DNA from: Choricystis sp. odSpoLacu1
Taxonomy: Eukaryota > Chlorophyta > Trebouxiophyceae
Assembly: GCA_958009055.1 (NCBI GenBank)
Contig: OY253663.1
Location: forward strand, 310,001 to 374,000
Direction: 5' to 3'
DNA: 64,000 nt
Shown: positions 55,032 through 64,000 of the stretch, piece after piece
Position numbering within the stretch: position 1 is the stretch's first letter
Layout of the letters: every line of letters starts with the position of its first letter
The notes under the pieces: generated by a model
Database searches by the model: none
What the model saw: only the letters and a program-made list of their open reading frames with translations
What the model was told of the DNA's origin: nothing
Position numbers and translations under genes: made by a program

Positions 55032-56689
55032 ATGTACTGCTCAAGTGAGTATCATTGACCACGCCCGCGTGTGTGTGTGAGAGAGAGGACACGCCCGCGG
55101 TCCGCCAGCCGCCCCGTTCCGCGCAATGCCGCCGTTTCGCTCACCCCTCCCTCCCTCCTCCCCAGTCTCCGGCACCGTCCCCGACGACCCCGTCGTCGCC
55201 AAGCCCACCGGCCACCTGTACGAACGCCGCCTCATCGAGAAGCATGTGGCGGCGCACGGCACGGACCCGGTGAGCGGGGCGCCCCTGACGACTGAGGACC
55301 TGCTCCCCATCACGGTGGCGGGCGGCGCCGCCAAGCCGCGCCCCTCCCCCGCCACCTCGGTCCCAGGCCTTCTGGGCCTGCTGCACAACGAGTGGGACGC
55401 GGCCGCGTTGGAGGTGCACACACTGCGGACGGCGCTGAACGCGGCGCGTCAAGACCTGGCCCACGCTTTATACCAGCACGACGCCGCCCTGCGCGTCATT
55501 GCGAGGCTGGTGCGGGAGCGGGATGCTGCGCGGGATGCGTATGAAGCGCGCGGGCCGGCGGTGGGGGGGGTGGAGGAGCCCGCGTCCAAGCGCGCGAAAG
55601 CCGGCGCTGCTTCCCCCGCCGCCGCCACCACCACCCCTTCCGTCACCACCGTGCCGGAGCCTGTGGTGGCCGCCATGACCGCCCTGTCGGCCGACCTGTC
55701 GAAAGGGCGCAAGAATCGGGTGCCGCCGAGTGGGTGTGTCGCCCCAGAGGCAGCCGCTTCACTTTCTCTCTCCGGCGCCGCCCACCCCGTCACCAAGACG
55801 CGCTCCCCCGGCGTGCGCTGCTTGGCAGCTGCCCCGGCCTCCTGCATCGCGCTGGCGGGCGCGGACGGCGATGTGGCTCTGTGGGAGAATGAAGGGGTGT
55901 CGCAAATCGGAACCCACGCCAAAGGCGCGACCGGCGTCGCCTGGGTGCGCCCGTCCGCCCTGCTGGCGTCGTGTGGGGTTGACGGTGGGGGCAGGCTGTG
56001 GTCCCGTGCGAGTGGTGGTGGCGACTGGAGCGAGGCGGCGGTGCTCGCGCCCCCGCCGTCGCTCGCGGCGGCCGCGGGCGCCGCCGTCGCCGTCGCGGCC
56101 CACCCGTCCGGCGACTACGTTGCCTTGGCATCCGCCGCCGGCGCCTGGACCCTGCACGACGCGTCCACGGGGGCCGCCCTGGCGGCTGCGGACGACAGTG
56201 TGGCGGCCAAAGGGTTTCTTTCCGCGGCATTCCACCCCGACGGCGTCATTCTGGGAACAGGCGCCACCGCGGGCGCCCTGCGCGTGTGGGACGCGCGCGC
56301 CCCCGGCAAACCCGTGGCCTCCTTTGACGGCCACGAGGGCGGCGTGACGGGAGTCGCGTTCTCGGAGAATGGGTATCATGCGGCCGCCGCGCACGCCGGC
56401 GGCGCGCGCCTCTGGGATCTGCGCAAACTCAAGGCCTTAGCCTCCGCCCCCGCCCCCGGCGGCTCCGGTGGCGCCACCAGCGTCGCGTTCGACCCGGCGG
56501 GTCTGCTGCTGGCGGTCGCTGGCGCCGGCGGTCTCTCCGTGCTGGGCGTCAAAACAGGGCTCGACGTTTTAACCACCCACGCCGACGGCAGAAAGGGAGC
56601 GCTGTCGGTGGCGTGGGCGCCCGAGGGGGACGCCCTGTGGTGTGGGGGGGGGGGACCACAACCTGCGGTGCTACCGGGTCAAGGAGTGA
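55032..56689 (+). CDS. PRP19: Pre-mRNA-processing factor 19 (U-box E3 ligase, WD40)
   Basis: PRP19 is the core of the NineTeen complex that activates the spliceosome. The exons are 55032-55044 and 55166-56689. The U-box begins at the start: MYCSISGTVPDDPVVAKPTG, HLYERRLIEKHVAAHGTDPV, SGAPLTTEDLLPITV. The coiled-coil region follows (WDAAALEVHTLRTALNAARQ; DLAHALYQHDAALRVIARLV), then WD40 repeats from about residue 220 (GVRCLAAAPASCIALAGADG; HEGGVTGVAFSENGYHAAAA). The frame breaks in the G11 run at 56644-56654. Removing one G gives the family ending DHNLRCYRVKE and a stop at 56687-56689, a 511-residue protein. Exon 1 encodes only four full residues. Confidence 0.96.
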
Positions 56690-56807
56690 TGTGGGGAGGG
56701 AGAGAGAGAGGAGAGAGGGAGGGTCGGGGGAAACGCGGAGGTTGCAACAACCGTTTTTTTCTTCTTCTTTTCTACGTCACCAGGCTCTCTGTCTTGCTCT
56801 AACTCTG

Positions 56808-57443
56808 CTATTCATCGCCTGCCTCCTCCACCACGCCCCACCTCGCCAGCTGGGCGGCCACGTCGGCATCCATGCGCGTGCCGCGCCCGCCCCACACGAG
56901 CAGGTGTGGAAAATCAGACACTTTCTCCCCGGTGACGTCAGCCACCTTTTTGAAGCCAGCTGCTCGCTCGTACACGCGCACCTTGCGCGCCGCGTCGGCG
57001 GGGTCGCCGTCGTCGATGGCCAGGACTTCGGCGCGCGTGGCGCCGCGGGAGGAAGCTAAAGCAAAGACTGCGCGCGCGGCCAGGCCGCCCGTGCCGCTGA
57101 GGCCGGGGCGGGTGCGGGCGCCTGATTCACCGCGCACGCGGCGTGTGTCGACGACCAGGGAGTCGATGTGGCAGATGGGGCCGAGGGTGAACCCCGCCGC
57201 GCGCGCGAGGCGAGCGCCGTCACCGCCACCCGCGGCTGCATCCACCAGCACCACCTCCCACACCGGCCCCACCTCGCGGATGCGCAGGTCGATGCCGCGC
57301 GACGCCGCCGTGGACCGCACGTCGGCCAGGGTGAGGGGGCGGTGGCGGGGCGGGGGGTCGGAGGAAGGGGTCGCGCGGGGTGGGTGGTGGAGGGGGCGGC
57401 GGGAGGAGGCGAGGGATGGTGACGTGGGAGCTGTGGTGTGCAT
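56808..57443 (-). CDS. GNAT-like protein of a plant/algal conserved family
   Basis: This is a single exon of 211 residues. The ATG at 57443 is chosen because the frame above it has no coding character. The first 40 residues are Ser/Pro/Arg-rich and may be a plastid transit peptide. The domain has GIDLRIREVGPVWEVVLVDA, GPICHIDSLVVDTRRVRG, GLAARAVFALASSRGATRAE, VLAIDDGDPADAARKVRVYE and RAAGFKKVADVTGEKVSDFP. The closing block HLLVWGGRGTRMDADVAAQL is one I associate with plant proteins of unknown function that have a GNAT-like fold. The acetyl-CoA loop is visible only in weak form, so enzymatic activity is a guess. Confidence 0.65.
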   Translation of the reverse strand: MHTTAPTSPSLASSRRPLHHPPRATPSSDPPPRHRPLTLADVRSTAASRGIDLRIREVGPVWEVVLVDAAAGGGDGARLARAAGFTLGPICHIDSLVVDTRRVRGESGARTRPGLSGTGGLAARAVFALASSRGATRAEVLAIDDGDPADAARKVRVYERAAGFKKVADVTGEKVSDFPHLLVWGGRGTRMDADVAAQLARWGVVEEAGDE

Positions 57444-57678
57444 TGTTGGAGACGACGTGAAGGCGGGGGAAGGCCAGGGCGCGGTCGCCCGTCCGCGCAG
57501 ACGTTTTGACGAAATTGGAGTTCCAAACAAACGACCCCCGCGCCTCTTGTTTGCCTCATCACACCTCATCACACCGACACCCACCACAAAAGACTCCCCC
57601 CCACACACACACACACACCTGCCTTTCTCTCCCCCACACACACCAACCATCACACTCTCTCTTGTGTTTCACACACCA

Positions 57679-60640
57679 TCACGCTGGCGCCCCCCCCCTC
57701 GTGATCGAGCACGCGCGCCGCGCGGCTGCCGCGGGCCGCGCCGCCCCCCGCGCCGCGGCCGCTCTGTCTCCAGCCACCCCCGGGCGGGGCAGCGGCAGGG
57801 GGCGGGACCGGGGCCAGTCGGAAGCGGAGGAGGCGAGAGTTGCGGCGTTCTCTTTGTTGGAGGGGGAGGGCGGCGGCGCGGTGCGCGGAGACGCGGGCGC
57901 GCACGCGGGCGCCGGCGATGGTGTGGCAGCAGGAGCAACCGCAGCAGCCTCCACGACCTCTTCCTCTTTCGTGTCAGCCTCGCCTCCCTCTTTTTCAGTC
58001 TCGGGCTCCACCCGCGGCGGCGACGCGGGAAACGTCAACACGACAGGCGGCGGCCGCACACTCTTGCCACGCCCGTCCGCCGGCGCCACATTCACTGGCG
58101 CACACATGTCGCGCCAGGGCGGGCGGTCCACCGGGGGCGGGCGCGGCAGGCGGCGCGCGGGGGTCGGGGGGCGCGCGCGCTCCACCGGTGCGCGCGCGGC
58201 GGGCGCCGCCAGCGCGGGCACCGCCAGGTCGGGCACGCAGGCGCGGGGGGGCGCCCGCACCCAGGCGGAAGCTCGGGGCGGCAACGGAGGCGGCACCGGG
58301 TCGGCGCGCGGCGCGCGCGGCACGTGACGCCGCGGCACCGGCGCGCGCGGGGGTGGGCGCGGGATGGTGCGGCGCGCCGGGGAAGGTGGAGCAGGCGACA
58401 GTGGTTTGACAGCCACCACGCCGCCATCATCAGCCGCGATCGGCAGCGGCGGCACCGCCGACCGCGGGCGCGGGGGCGGCGGGGGCGGCGGCGCCTCCGC
58501 CGCCACCTCCTCCTCCTCCTCCTCCCCCTCCATCGCAGCCGCCACCGCGTCCAGCGTGGCGCGCGGCGTGGTGGCAGGCTGCGTCACCAGCCCCGCGATG
58601 GGGGTGCAGGGCGGGGCCAGGATGGAGGGGGCGAGGGTGGGGGGGGCGATGGACACACAGGGTGACGGCGACAGTGGCGGCGCCGCGCGCGGGGTGGAGG
58701 GCGGGGCAGCGGTGTCCGTGCCATCGTCAGCAGCAGCAGCCGGGGACGAGTCGGTGGGCGCGTCATCCCCGGCCACCGCGTCGGCGGTGGCGGCGGCTGC
58801 GTCGGCCGGGGCAGGCGCGCAGGGCGGCGCCGCTTCGCTGTCCACCTCCGCCGCAGCCTTCTCTTCGTCGATGGGCGCCTCCTCCTCCTCCACAGCAGCA
58901 GCAGCCTGCCCCTCCTCCTCCACAGCAACAGCCTCCTCCTGCACAGCAGCCGTCGCGTCGCCACCACCAGCCTGCGCGTGCGCGACCGCGCGCAGAGACA
59001 GCAGCGCCCCCCGCTCGCTGGCCGCGCGGGCGCCGTCGCCGCCGCCATCCTCGCCCCACCGCGCCAGCGCGCCGTCTGCAAAGGCCACGGCCGCCGCGGC
59101 GGCCGCGGCCAGCGCGCGCGCGGCGCGGCGCGCGGCGACCGCGTCGCCAGCCACCGCGGCCGCGTCCCGCCGCCCCCGCCGCTCCCCCAGCCCCGCCACC
59201 GCTTTCTCCAGCACGGCGGCGTCAGGGTAGGCGCGCGCCCGGGCGCGGGCCAGGTCGGCCAGGGCGTCCGGGGGGGAGGTGAGGGGGAGGACGAGGCGGA
59301 GGCGCGAGGGGGGGGGGAGCGCTCCCCGCCGGCCACCCTGCCACAACAATCGCGTCTGTGGCCACGGCCAGAGGGCCGGAGGCTGCGGCGCCGCCATCAA
59401 AGGGAAGCAGCAGGGTGAGGCGGGAGGGTGGGGGCGGCACAGCGGCGCGGAAGCACCGCAGCCACCCGCCGCTGCTCAGTCCCCCGCCGCCCCCGTCCCT
59501 CGTCAACTCGGCCGCCCCCGTCAACGGGTGCAGCGTCACCTTCCACCGCGCGTCGCGCAGGGTGGGGGGCAGGCAGGAGGAGTCGTCGTCACCAACGGGG
59601 GCAAGCACCGCCGGCCGCGGCGCGCGCAGCCGCGCCGACCACGCACACTCGTCCGCCAGCAACGCCGCTGCATCACTGCCGACGGGGGCCAGGGTGGCGG
59701 GGGTGGCGCCGTTGTCGTCGGTCGCGTCCGCGTCCGCACCGCGGGCCAGCAGCGCGGCCACCGCGGCCACGCCGCCCGCGCGCGCGGCGGTGTGGAGGGG
59801 CGTCGCCCCCGCGCCGTCGGCGCGTCCGCCGCCACGCGGGGCGGTCGCCAGCAGGTCGGGAGATGCACCCGTGCACGCGGCCCAGTGCAGGGCCGAGGTG
59901 GAGGGCGGGGGAGGAGGGAGGGCGGCCAGCGCCGCGAGAGCCCGCCCCGCCGCGCGGTGCGCGCGCGCTCTCCCCGCCCCCCCCACCTCCGCCCAAGCGG
60001 AGGCCGCCACCAAGGCTGCCAGCGCGCCCGAGTCCAGCAGGGCCACGCGGGCGGCGTCCGAGGCGACCGCCAGGGAGCGCAGCGCGTCGGCCGCGGCGGT
60101 GGCCACGGTCGTGGAGGCATCGTCGTCCGCGGCCACCCCGGTCAGCGCGTCCACTGCCGCGTCCCCCAGACCCGCGTGCCACAGCGCGTCCGCGTCAGCG
60201 GCGGCGCCCGCTGCCAGGGCGGACGCCACGCGCAGCGCAGGCGCCGCGTGCGCGTGGGCAGGCGGGCCGCCCCGCGCCGCTGCCGTCAGAGCGGCCGCGG
60301 GGTCGGCGCCGCCCCGCAGACCGCCGCGCAAAGGGCCGCCGCCAGAGCGGCCGGCGCCGCCGAGGGTGGAGGCGACGGCGTCCAGGGCGGAAATGAGGGC
60401 CAGGGAGGAGGGGGGGAGGGGACGGGACGCAGCGTCACCCCCCCCTCCCAGCCCTCCCGCCAACCCCGCCACCGCAGCGGGCACGGCAGCATGGTGGGGG
60501 TGGGCGGCTGCCGCGGCGGCCAGGGCGAGGAGGGCGGTGGAGGCGGCCGCCGCGTCGTCACCACCACCGCTCGCACGCCGCGCCAGCGCGCGCGGCGCGC
60601 CGGCCGCGGCCAGCGCGGCCGCGGCGCGGCCACCGCCCAT
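57679..60640 (-). CDS. ARM-repeat and ankyrin-repeat protein with long disordered tail
   Basis: The start at 60640 is the first ATG below the divergent GAF-PAS gene. Removing one base from the G10 run at 59308-59317 gives one 986-residue frame. Residues 1-240 are Ala-rich armadillo-like helices (GDAAVDALTGVAADDDASTT; VATAAADALRSLAVASDAAR). Two to three ankyrin repeats follow (TSALHWAACTGASPDLLAT; GATPLHTAARAGGVAAVAAL). Then comes a possible PH-like segment (DARWKVTLHPLTGAAELTRD; WLRCFRAAVPPPPSRLTLLL; ALADLARARARAYPDAAVL). The C-terminal 450 residues are disordered, with acidic (EGEEEEEEVAAEAP) and proline/arginine regions. I recognise no specific family. I infer an adaptor protein. Confidence 0.6.
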
Positions 60641-60706
60641 ATCCAACGCACGCGTCACGCCCGCGATGGCGGCCGCCGCGGCAGCGGCCGCGGCGGCCTC
60701 CCCCCA
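60641..60706. promoter_or_regulatory. 66-base divergent spacer, ARM/ankyrin gene / GAF-PAS gene
   Basis: Only 66 bases lie between the two chosen start codons. The sequence is GCGGC-rich and open in both directions, so one gene probably starts its transcript inside the other's 5' leader. Either ATG could be wrong by a few codons. Confidence 0.4.
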
Positions 60707-62145
60707 ATGCGCCCCCCCCCGCCCCCTCTCGCCGACGGCCCCCCTCCCCCCATCGGCGACGCCGAGCGCGCCTGCCTGGTGGACGACCTCCTGGCCGCCA
60801 ACGACGGTGGCGACCCCGTGCTGGGGGCGCTGTGCGCGCTGCTGAAGTCGGTGCTCAACGTGCCGCTCGCGACAGTCACGCTCGTCTCCGACCGCGTCGC
60901 CTGGTTCCGGGGGGACGAGCCCGCCCCGCCAGCACCCAGAGGACGAGTGCTGTGCGCGTGGAGTCTGATTGGGGAGCCAGAGGTGAGTGGGGGGAGAGGT
61001 TTTGGGAGGGGGGCGGAATCGCGTGGCCAGGGGACGACCGCGGAAAAAAAAAAAAAAAAAAAACACTACCACCCCCCCCAAAACTTCCGCCCACACACAC
61101 ACACGCGCGCGCGCGCGCACCACCCACTCCCTCACCACAGCTCGTCGTCATCGAGGATGCCCTCACAGACCCGCGCACCCGCTTCTCCCCCCTGGTGGGG
61201 GCGGGGGGCCTGCGCTTCTACGCGGGGGCGCCCCTCATCGCGTCCAGCGGCGCGCGCCTCGGCTCGCTGTGCGTCACCGACGTCGCCCCCCGCTCCCTGA
61301 CCCGGGACCAGGGGAGGCTGCTGGCCAACTTTGCGGAGGTGGCGGTGCGCGCGCTGGAGAGGGACTACTATGATCGGTACGCGCTGCCGGCCGCGGTGGC
61401 GCCCTGCGGCGGGGCGCGCCGCAGCGCGCCGGCCTCCTCCCGCCTCCTGCGCTCCGTGGACACCGTGCGCCGGGCGGCCGCCATTGTGGATGCATCCCCC
61501 GACGGTGGGTGGCCCATTCTGTGCGCCAACACGAGGTGGGCGTTCCTGTCGGCCCACCCGGCCGCTGCCGTGATTGGCGCCTCCTTTTTTGCGCTGTACG
61601 CCCCGCTGCACGGTGACGAGGCCTCGGTGCGAGCCGACCTGGCGGCCTCCCTGGCTGCGGGCGCGGGCACGGACTTTGTGGTGGACGTCACGCCGCGCGG
61701 CGGGGGGGGCGGCGCAGGCAGCGCCGGCGCGCGCGCCGGTGCTGCGCGCCGCAACGGCGCCTCCAGCGCTGTCGCCCCCACCACCCCCACCCTGCGCGTC
61801 GTGCTGCGCCCCTGTGTCGCCCCCTCCCTGGATGACGACGCGCCCGCGGTCGTGGTGCCGGCGGGGGCGGCCGCCGCTGACGACGACCGCGCGCCGTCGT
61901 CGCTGCTGCCCTATTTTTTCGCGTTCCTGGCCCCCATCACCACGGACGCGGCCTCCTCCATCACGCCGTCGGTGGCTGCCGCCTCGTCCGTGACGGCCAG
62001 CGTGCTGACGTCGTCGCACGTGGCGTCGCACGCAGCGACCGACGCGGGGACCGCGCGCGCCGAGTCGTGGGACGCGGCGTCCTCGCTGCCGCCGCCGGTG
62101 GGAACGGTGGCGGCGACGCGCGGGTGTGCGTGCGTCATCTGTTGA
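60707..62145 (+). CDS. GAF-PAS sensor-like protein with C-terminal CaaX-type motif
   Basis: The exons are 60707-60982 and 61141-62145, giving 426 residues. The GAF domain covers residues 18-165: ERACLVDDLLAANDG, LNVPLATVTLVSDRVAWFRG, VLCAWSLIGEPELVVIEDAL, RTRFSPLVGAGGLRFYAGAP, LGSLCVTDVAPRSLTRDQGR. This is close to the bacterial/algal GAF consensus. A PAS-like domain follows (RRAAAIVDASPDGGWPILCA; SFFALYAPLHGDEASVRADL). The LOV flavin-binding motif GRNCRFLQ is not present. The tail is Ser/Ala-rich and the last residues are GCACVIC. Cys-Val-Ile-Cys fits a CaaX prenylation box with an adjacent palmitoylatable Cys. No kinase or output domain is attached. Confidence 0.75.
61043..61063. repeat. 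A21 homopolymer in GAF-PAS gene intron
   Basis: A run of 21 A lies in the single intron, followed by C-runs, (CA)n and (GC)n upstream of the splice acceptor. Confidence 0.88.
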
Positions 62146-62497
62146 GCATTGGTTTTGCTTTGTGCGGTGTTTGTCTCTCGTCTTTGTTGTGTGTTTAGTG
62201 TTTTCGGCACATTGATTTTTTCATTCCTCCCCCCCGAATCTGCTTGTTGTCATGCGATGTATTCTTTGCTTTAAGTGGCGTGGCTCACACACCCGTGCAT
62301 CTCTTCCTGCGCGGACCTCGCAGGGTGGAGGTGGTACGTCTTTTTTTCGTGTGCAAACAAAGTGAACAACAAAAACGACGGTTCACCAAAAAAACACTTT
62401 TCCCGTTTCCTTTCTCTCTCTCACGCTTGAAGACCGCATGTTGCCTGCACCACCAGTCGACCACAGCTAGCGTGCAACGACACGCTAGCTGGGCCAA
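62146..62497. other. Intergenic region with 5' hairpin at its end
   Basis: These 352 bases lie between the GAF-PAS stop and the F-box start, both on the plus strand. The left half is T-rich, a likely 3' UTR. The hairpin at 62465-62490 ends seven bases before the F-box ATG. Confidence 0.55.
62465..62490. promoter_or_regulatory. Perfect 10-bp hairpin in the F-box gene 5' leader
   Basis: AGCTAGCGTG and CACGCTAGCT pair perfectly around the loop CAACGA. The stem ends seven bases before the ATG at 62498, so it should lie in the mRNA leader and could slow scanning or bind a protein. An inverted binding site in DNA is an alternative. Confidence 0.7.
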
Positions 62498-64000
62498 ATG
62501 GGCGTCCCCCCCACACACGCGCCCCCCGACACGTCGCCAATGCCGCTGTCTTCTCCACCCGCCCCCACCACCCTCAACGACGTCCCGGCCCACGTGCTGG
62601 CTCGCCACGTCATCGATCGTTTGGACGTCGCTGATGTGGCCGCCGCGGCTGCAGCCTGCCGGTGGCTGCGGCAGGCGGTGGCTGCGGCCACGCCTCTGTC
62701 TCGCGTCCGCCCGCGGTCGTTGACGGTGATCACGCCCGGGCCGGCAGCATCTGCAGCCATCCGGTTCACGGCCCGTATCTGCCCCGACTCGGTGACGCAC
62801 GTCACGCTGGACGCGGGCGCGATCGATGGGGGCGCGCTGGCCGCGCTCGCGGCCGCGCGCCCGCCCCTGACCTCTCTGCGCGTCGGCCCCGGCACCCGCT
62901 GCGTGGGCGGCCCCGCTGGCGCCAGGGATGACGACAAGCAAACCCCGCTGGACGCGTTGATCGAGGGGGCGGCGGCCACGCTCACTTCATTGACGCTCTC
63001 AACCGCACTGGCAGCTGCGCGCTTTCCGCGCGTCGCGGCATGGACGGCGCCCCCCCGCCTGCTGCCGCGGGGGTGGGGGCGGGGGGATGTCAAGCTGACC
63101 GCGTTGAAGCGGTTGATCGTGTCGGACGGTGGTGGTGGTGGTGAAGAGTCGGAGAGCGACAGCAACGACGACGACGACGACGACACGACCGCACTCTCAC
63201 TCACCACGCTGCGTGTGGACCCCACACCGTCGACCCGTGCCCTGCTGACCGCGGCGCAGGCGTGCCTGCTGGCCTCGGGCGCGGGCGGGTTGCGGTCGCT
63301 TTCGCTGCCATGCCAACCGCTGCTGCGGTCGTTCCCCGTCGCTTTGTCTTTCTCCCGCCTCGTGAGACTCGACGTGTCCGAGTGCCCCTCGCTGGATGGA
63401 GGCCTGGCCGCCGTCTTCGACTCTGCACCACGGTTGGCTTCACTGCGTGCCCGGCGGTGTGCGTCGCTGAGGGACGGCACCGTCTGGACGCTCGCGCGGG
63501 GCCCGGCTGCCGCGGCCCGCCGCCTGCACTCGGTCGATGTGACCGACTGCCACCGCCTGACGGATGCGAGCCTGGTGCCCCTGGCGGCCGCCCTGGCGGG
63601 CGCGGGCGGTGGCGGCGCGCGCGCGTGGTGCGTGGGGGGGACGGGGGCCACTGACGCAGCGCTTGCCGCGCTGTGTGGCGGCGGCGACCGCGCCGCGGCA
63701 CCGCCCCCGCCAACCCCCACCCACCCCTCACGCTCGACGTCACTGGCTGCGCCACCATCACCCCCGCCGCCCTGGCCAGCCTAGCCGACGGCGGCCTGCT
63801 GCCCCGCCTCGCGTGCCTGGGCGCGGGCCACGCCACCCTGCTCGTCCCGGCCTCCCCCCCGCCGCGCGGCACGCGCGGCAAGCCCGCGTGCACCGCGTGT
63901 GGCGCGCGCTGTGGCGGCGGGTGCGCGGGGGCGCCCGTGCAGCTGCTGGCGAGGAGGGCGGGTGCAGCACTCACGAGCCTGGTCGCTGACGGGGTGCCGC
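62498..64000 (+). CDS. F-box / leucine-rich-repeat protein (3' partial)
   Basis: F-box proteins select substrates for SCF ubiquitin ligases. The F-box lies at residues 26-60 (TLNDVPAHVLARHVIDRLDV; AACRWLRQAV). LRR-type repeats follow: LTSLRVGPGTR, LTSLTLSTALA, LRSLSLPCQ, LVRLDVSECPSLDGGLAAVF, LHSVDVTDCHRLTDASLVPL. The frame breaks around 63700-63726 (C-run region). The next frame continues LTLDVTGCATITPAALASLA in perfect LRR style, then a Cys-rich insertion (CTACGARCGGGC) with paired CxxC, and leaves the window open. An acidic run (SDSNDDDDDD) interrupts the repeats. The substrate is unknown. Confidence 0.75.

Noticed and set aside
59279..61300. Long plus-strand open frames (495-673 codons) over the ARM/ankyrin gene
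   Set aside because: The minus strand shows ankyrin motifs (TPLHTAARAG, SALHWAA) and the plus frames show only Arg/Gly/Pro-rich shadow sequence.

Overview
This is a gene-dense stretch of a GC-rich nuclear genome, very probably from a green (chlorophyte or prasinophyte-grade) microalga. The evidence for a eukaryote is 43 short spliceosomal introns (about 90-535 nt, almost all GT-AG) and classic eukaryotic genes such as ARF1, RPL7, transportin and PRP19. The evidence for the green lineage is a CGL160-like plastid ATP-synthase assembly factor, a plant-style PEX22 and a plant-type soluble pyrophosphatase. A SPEF1/CLAMP gene points to a flagellate ancestry. I could not assign a genus. GC content was judged by eye and not computed.

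Layout. 0-5.4 kb: the end of an alanine-rich tail-anchored protein, exosome cap RRP40, MCMBP, and ESCRT-I VPS37. 5.5-9.3 kb: a Golgi-type glycosyltransferase-like gene whose 5' end is tandemly duplicated, a MAPEG protein and an unknown gene. 9.3-15.1 kb: a GA-rich satellite, a coiled-coil protein and two tandem winged-helix-like paralogues that match no family I know. 15.6-21 kb: PEX22, PRIM2, SPEF1 and CGL160. 21-27.8 kb: two uncertain genes, HIBCH, ARF1 and PPIL2. 28-37.3 kb: a 1,479-residue C2-domain membrane protein, a protein kinase, a coiled-coil protein and an SDR. 37.5-49.5 kb: beta-mannosidase, TNPO1, a coiled-coil protein, soluble pyrophosphatase, TMEM258/OST5 and a thioredoxin-like protein. 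49.5-57.4 kb: a 1.1-kb purine-skewed non-coding stretch, RhoGAP/FAM13-like, RPL7, PRP19 and a GNAT-like protein. 57.7-64 kb: an ARM/ankyrin protein, a GAF-PAS protein with a CaaX end, and an F-box/LRR gene running off the window.

The genes are a housekeeping mixture and do not form one pathway. They cover replication (MCMBP, PRIM2), RNA (RRP40, PRP19, PPIL2, RPL7), trafficking (ARF1, VPS37, TNPO1, OST5), peroxisome and valine catabolism (PEX22, HIBCH), and plastid function (CGL160, probably the thioredoxin). Many neighbours are divergent and share short promoters. At least eleven genes need a single-base correction, usually one extra G/C in a homopolymer, to give an intact protein. This looks like a systematic consensus error more than widespread pseudogenes. 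No viral, transposon, CRISPR, rRNA or tRNA sequence was recognised.
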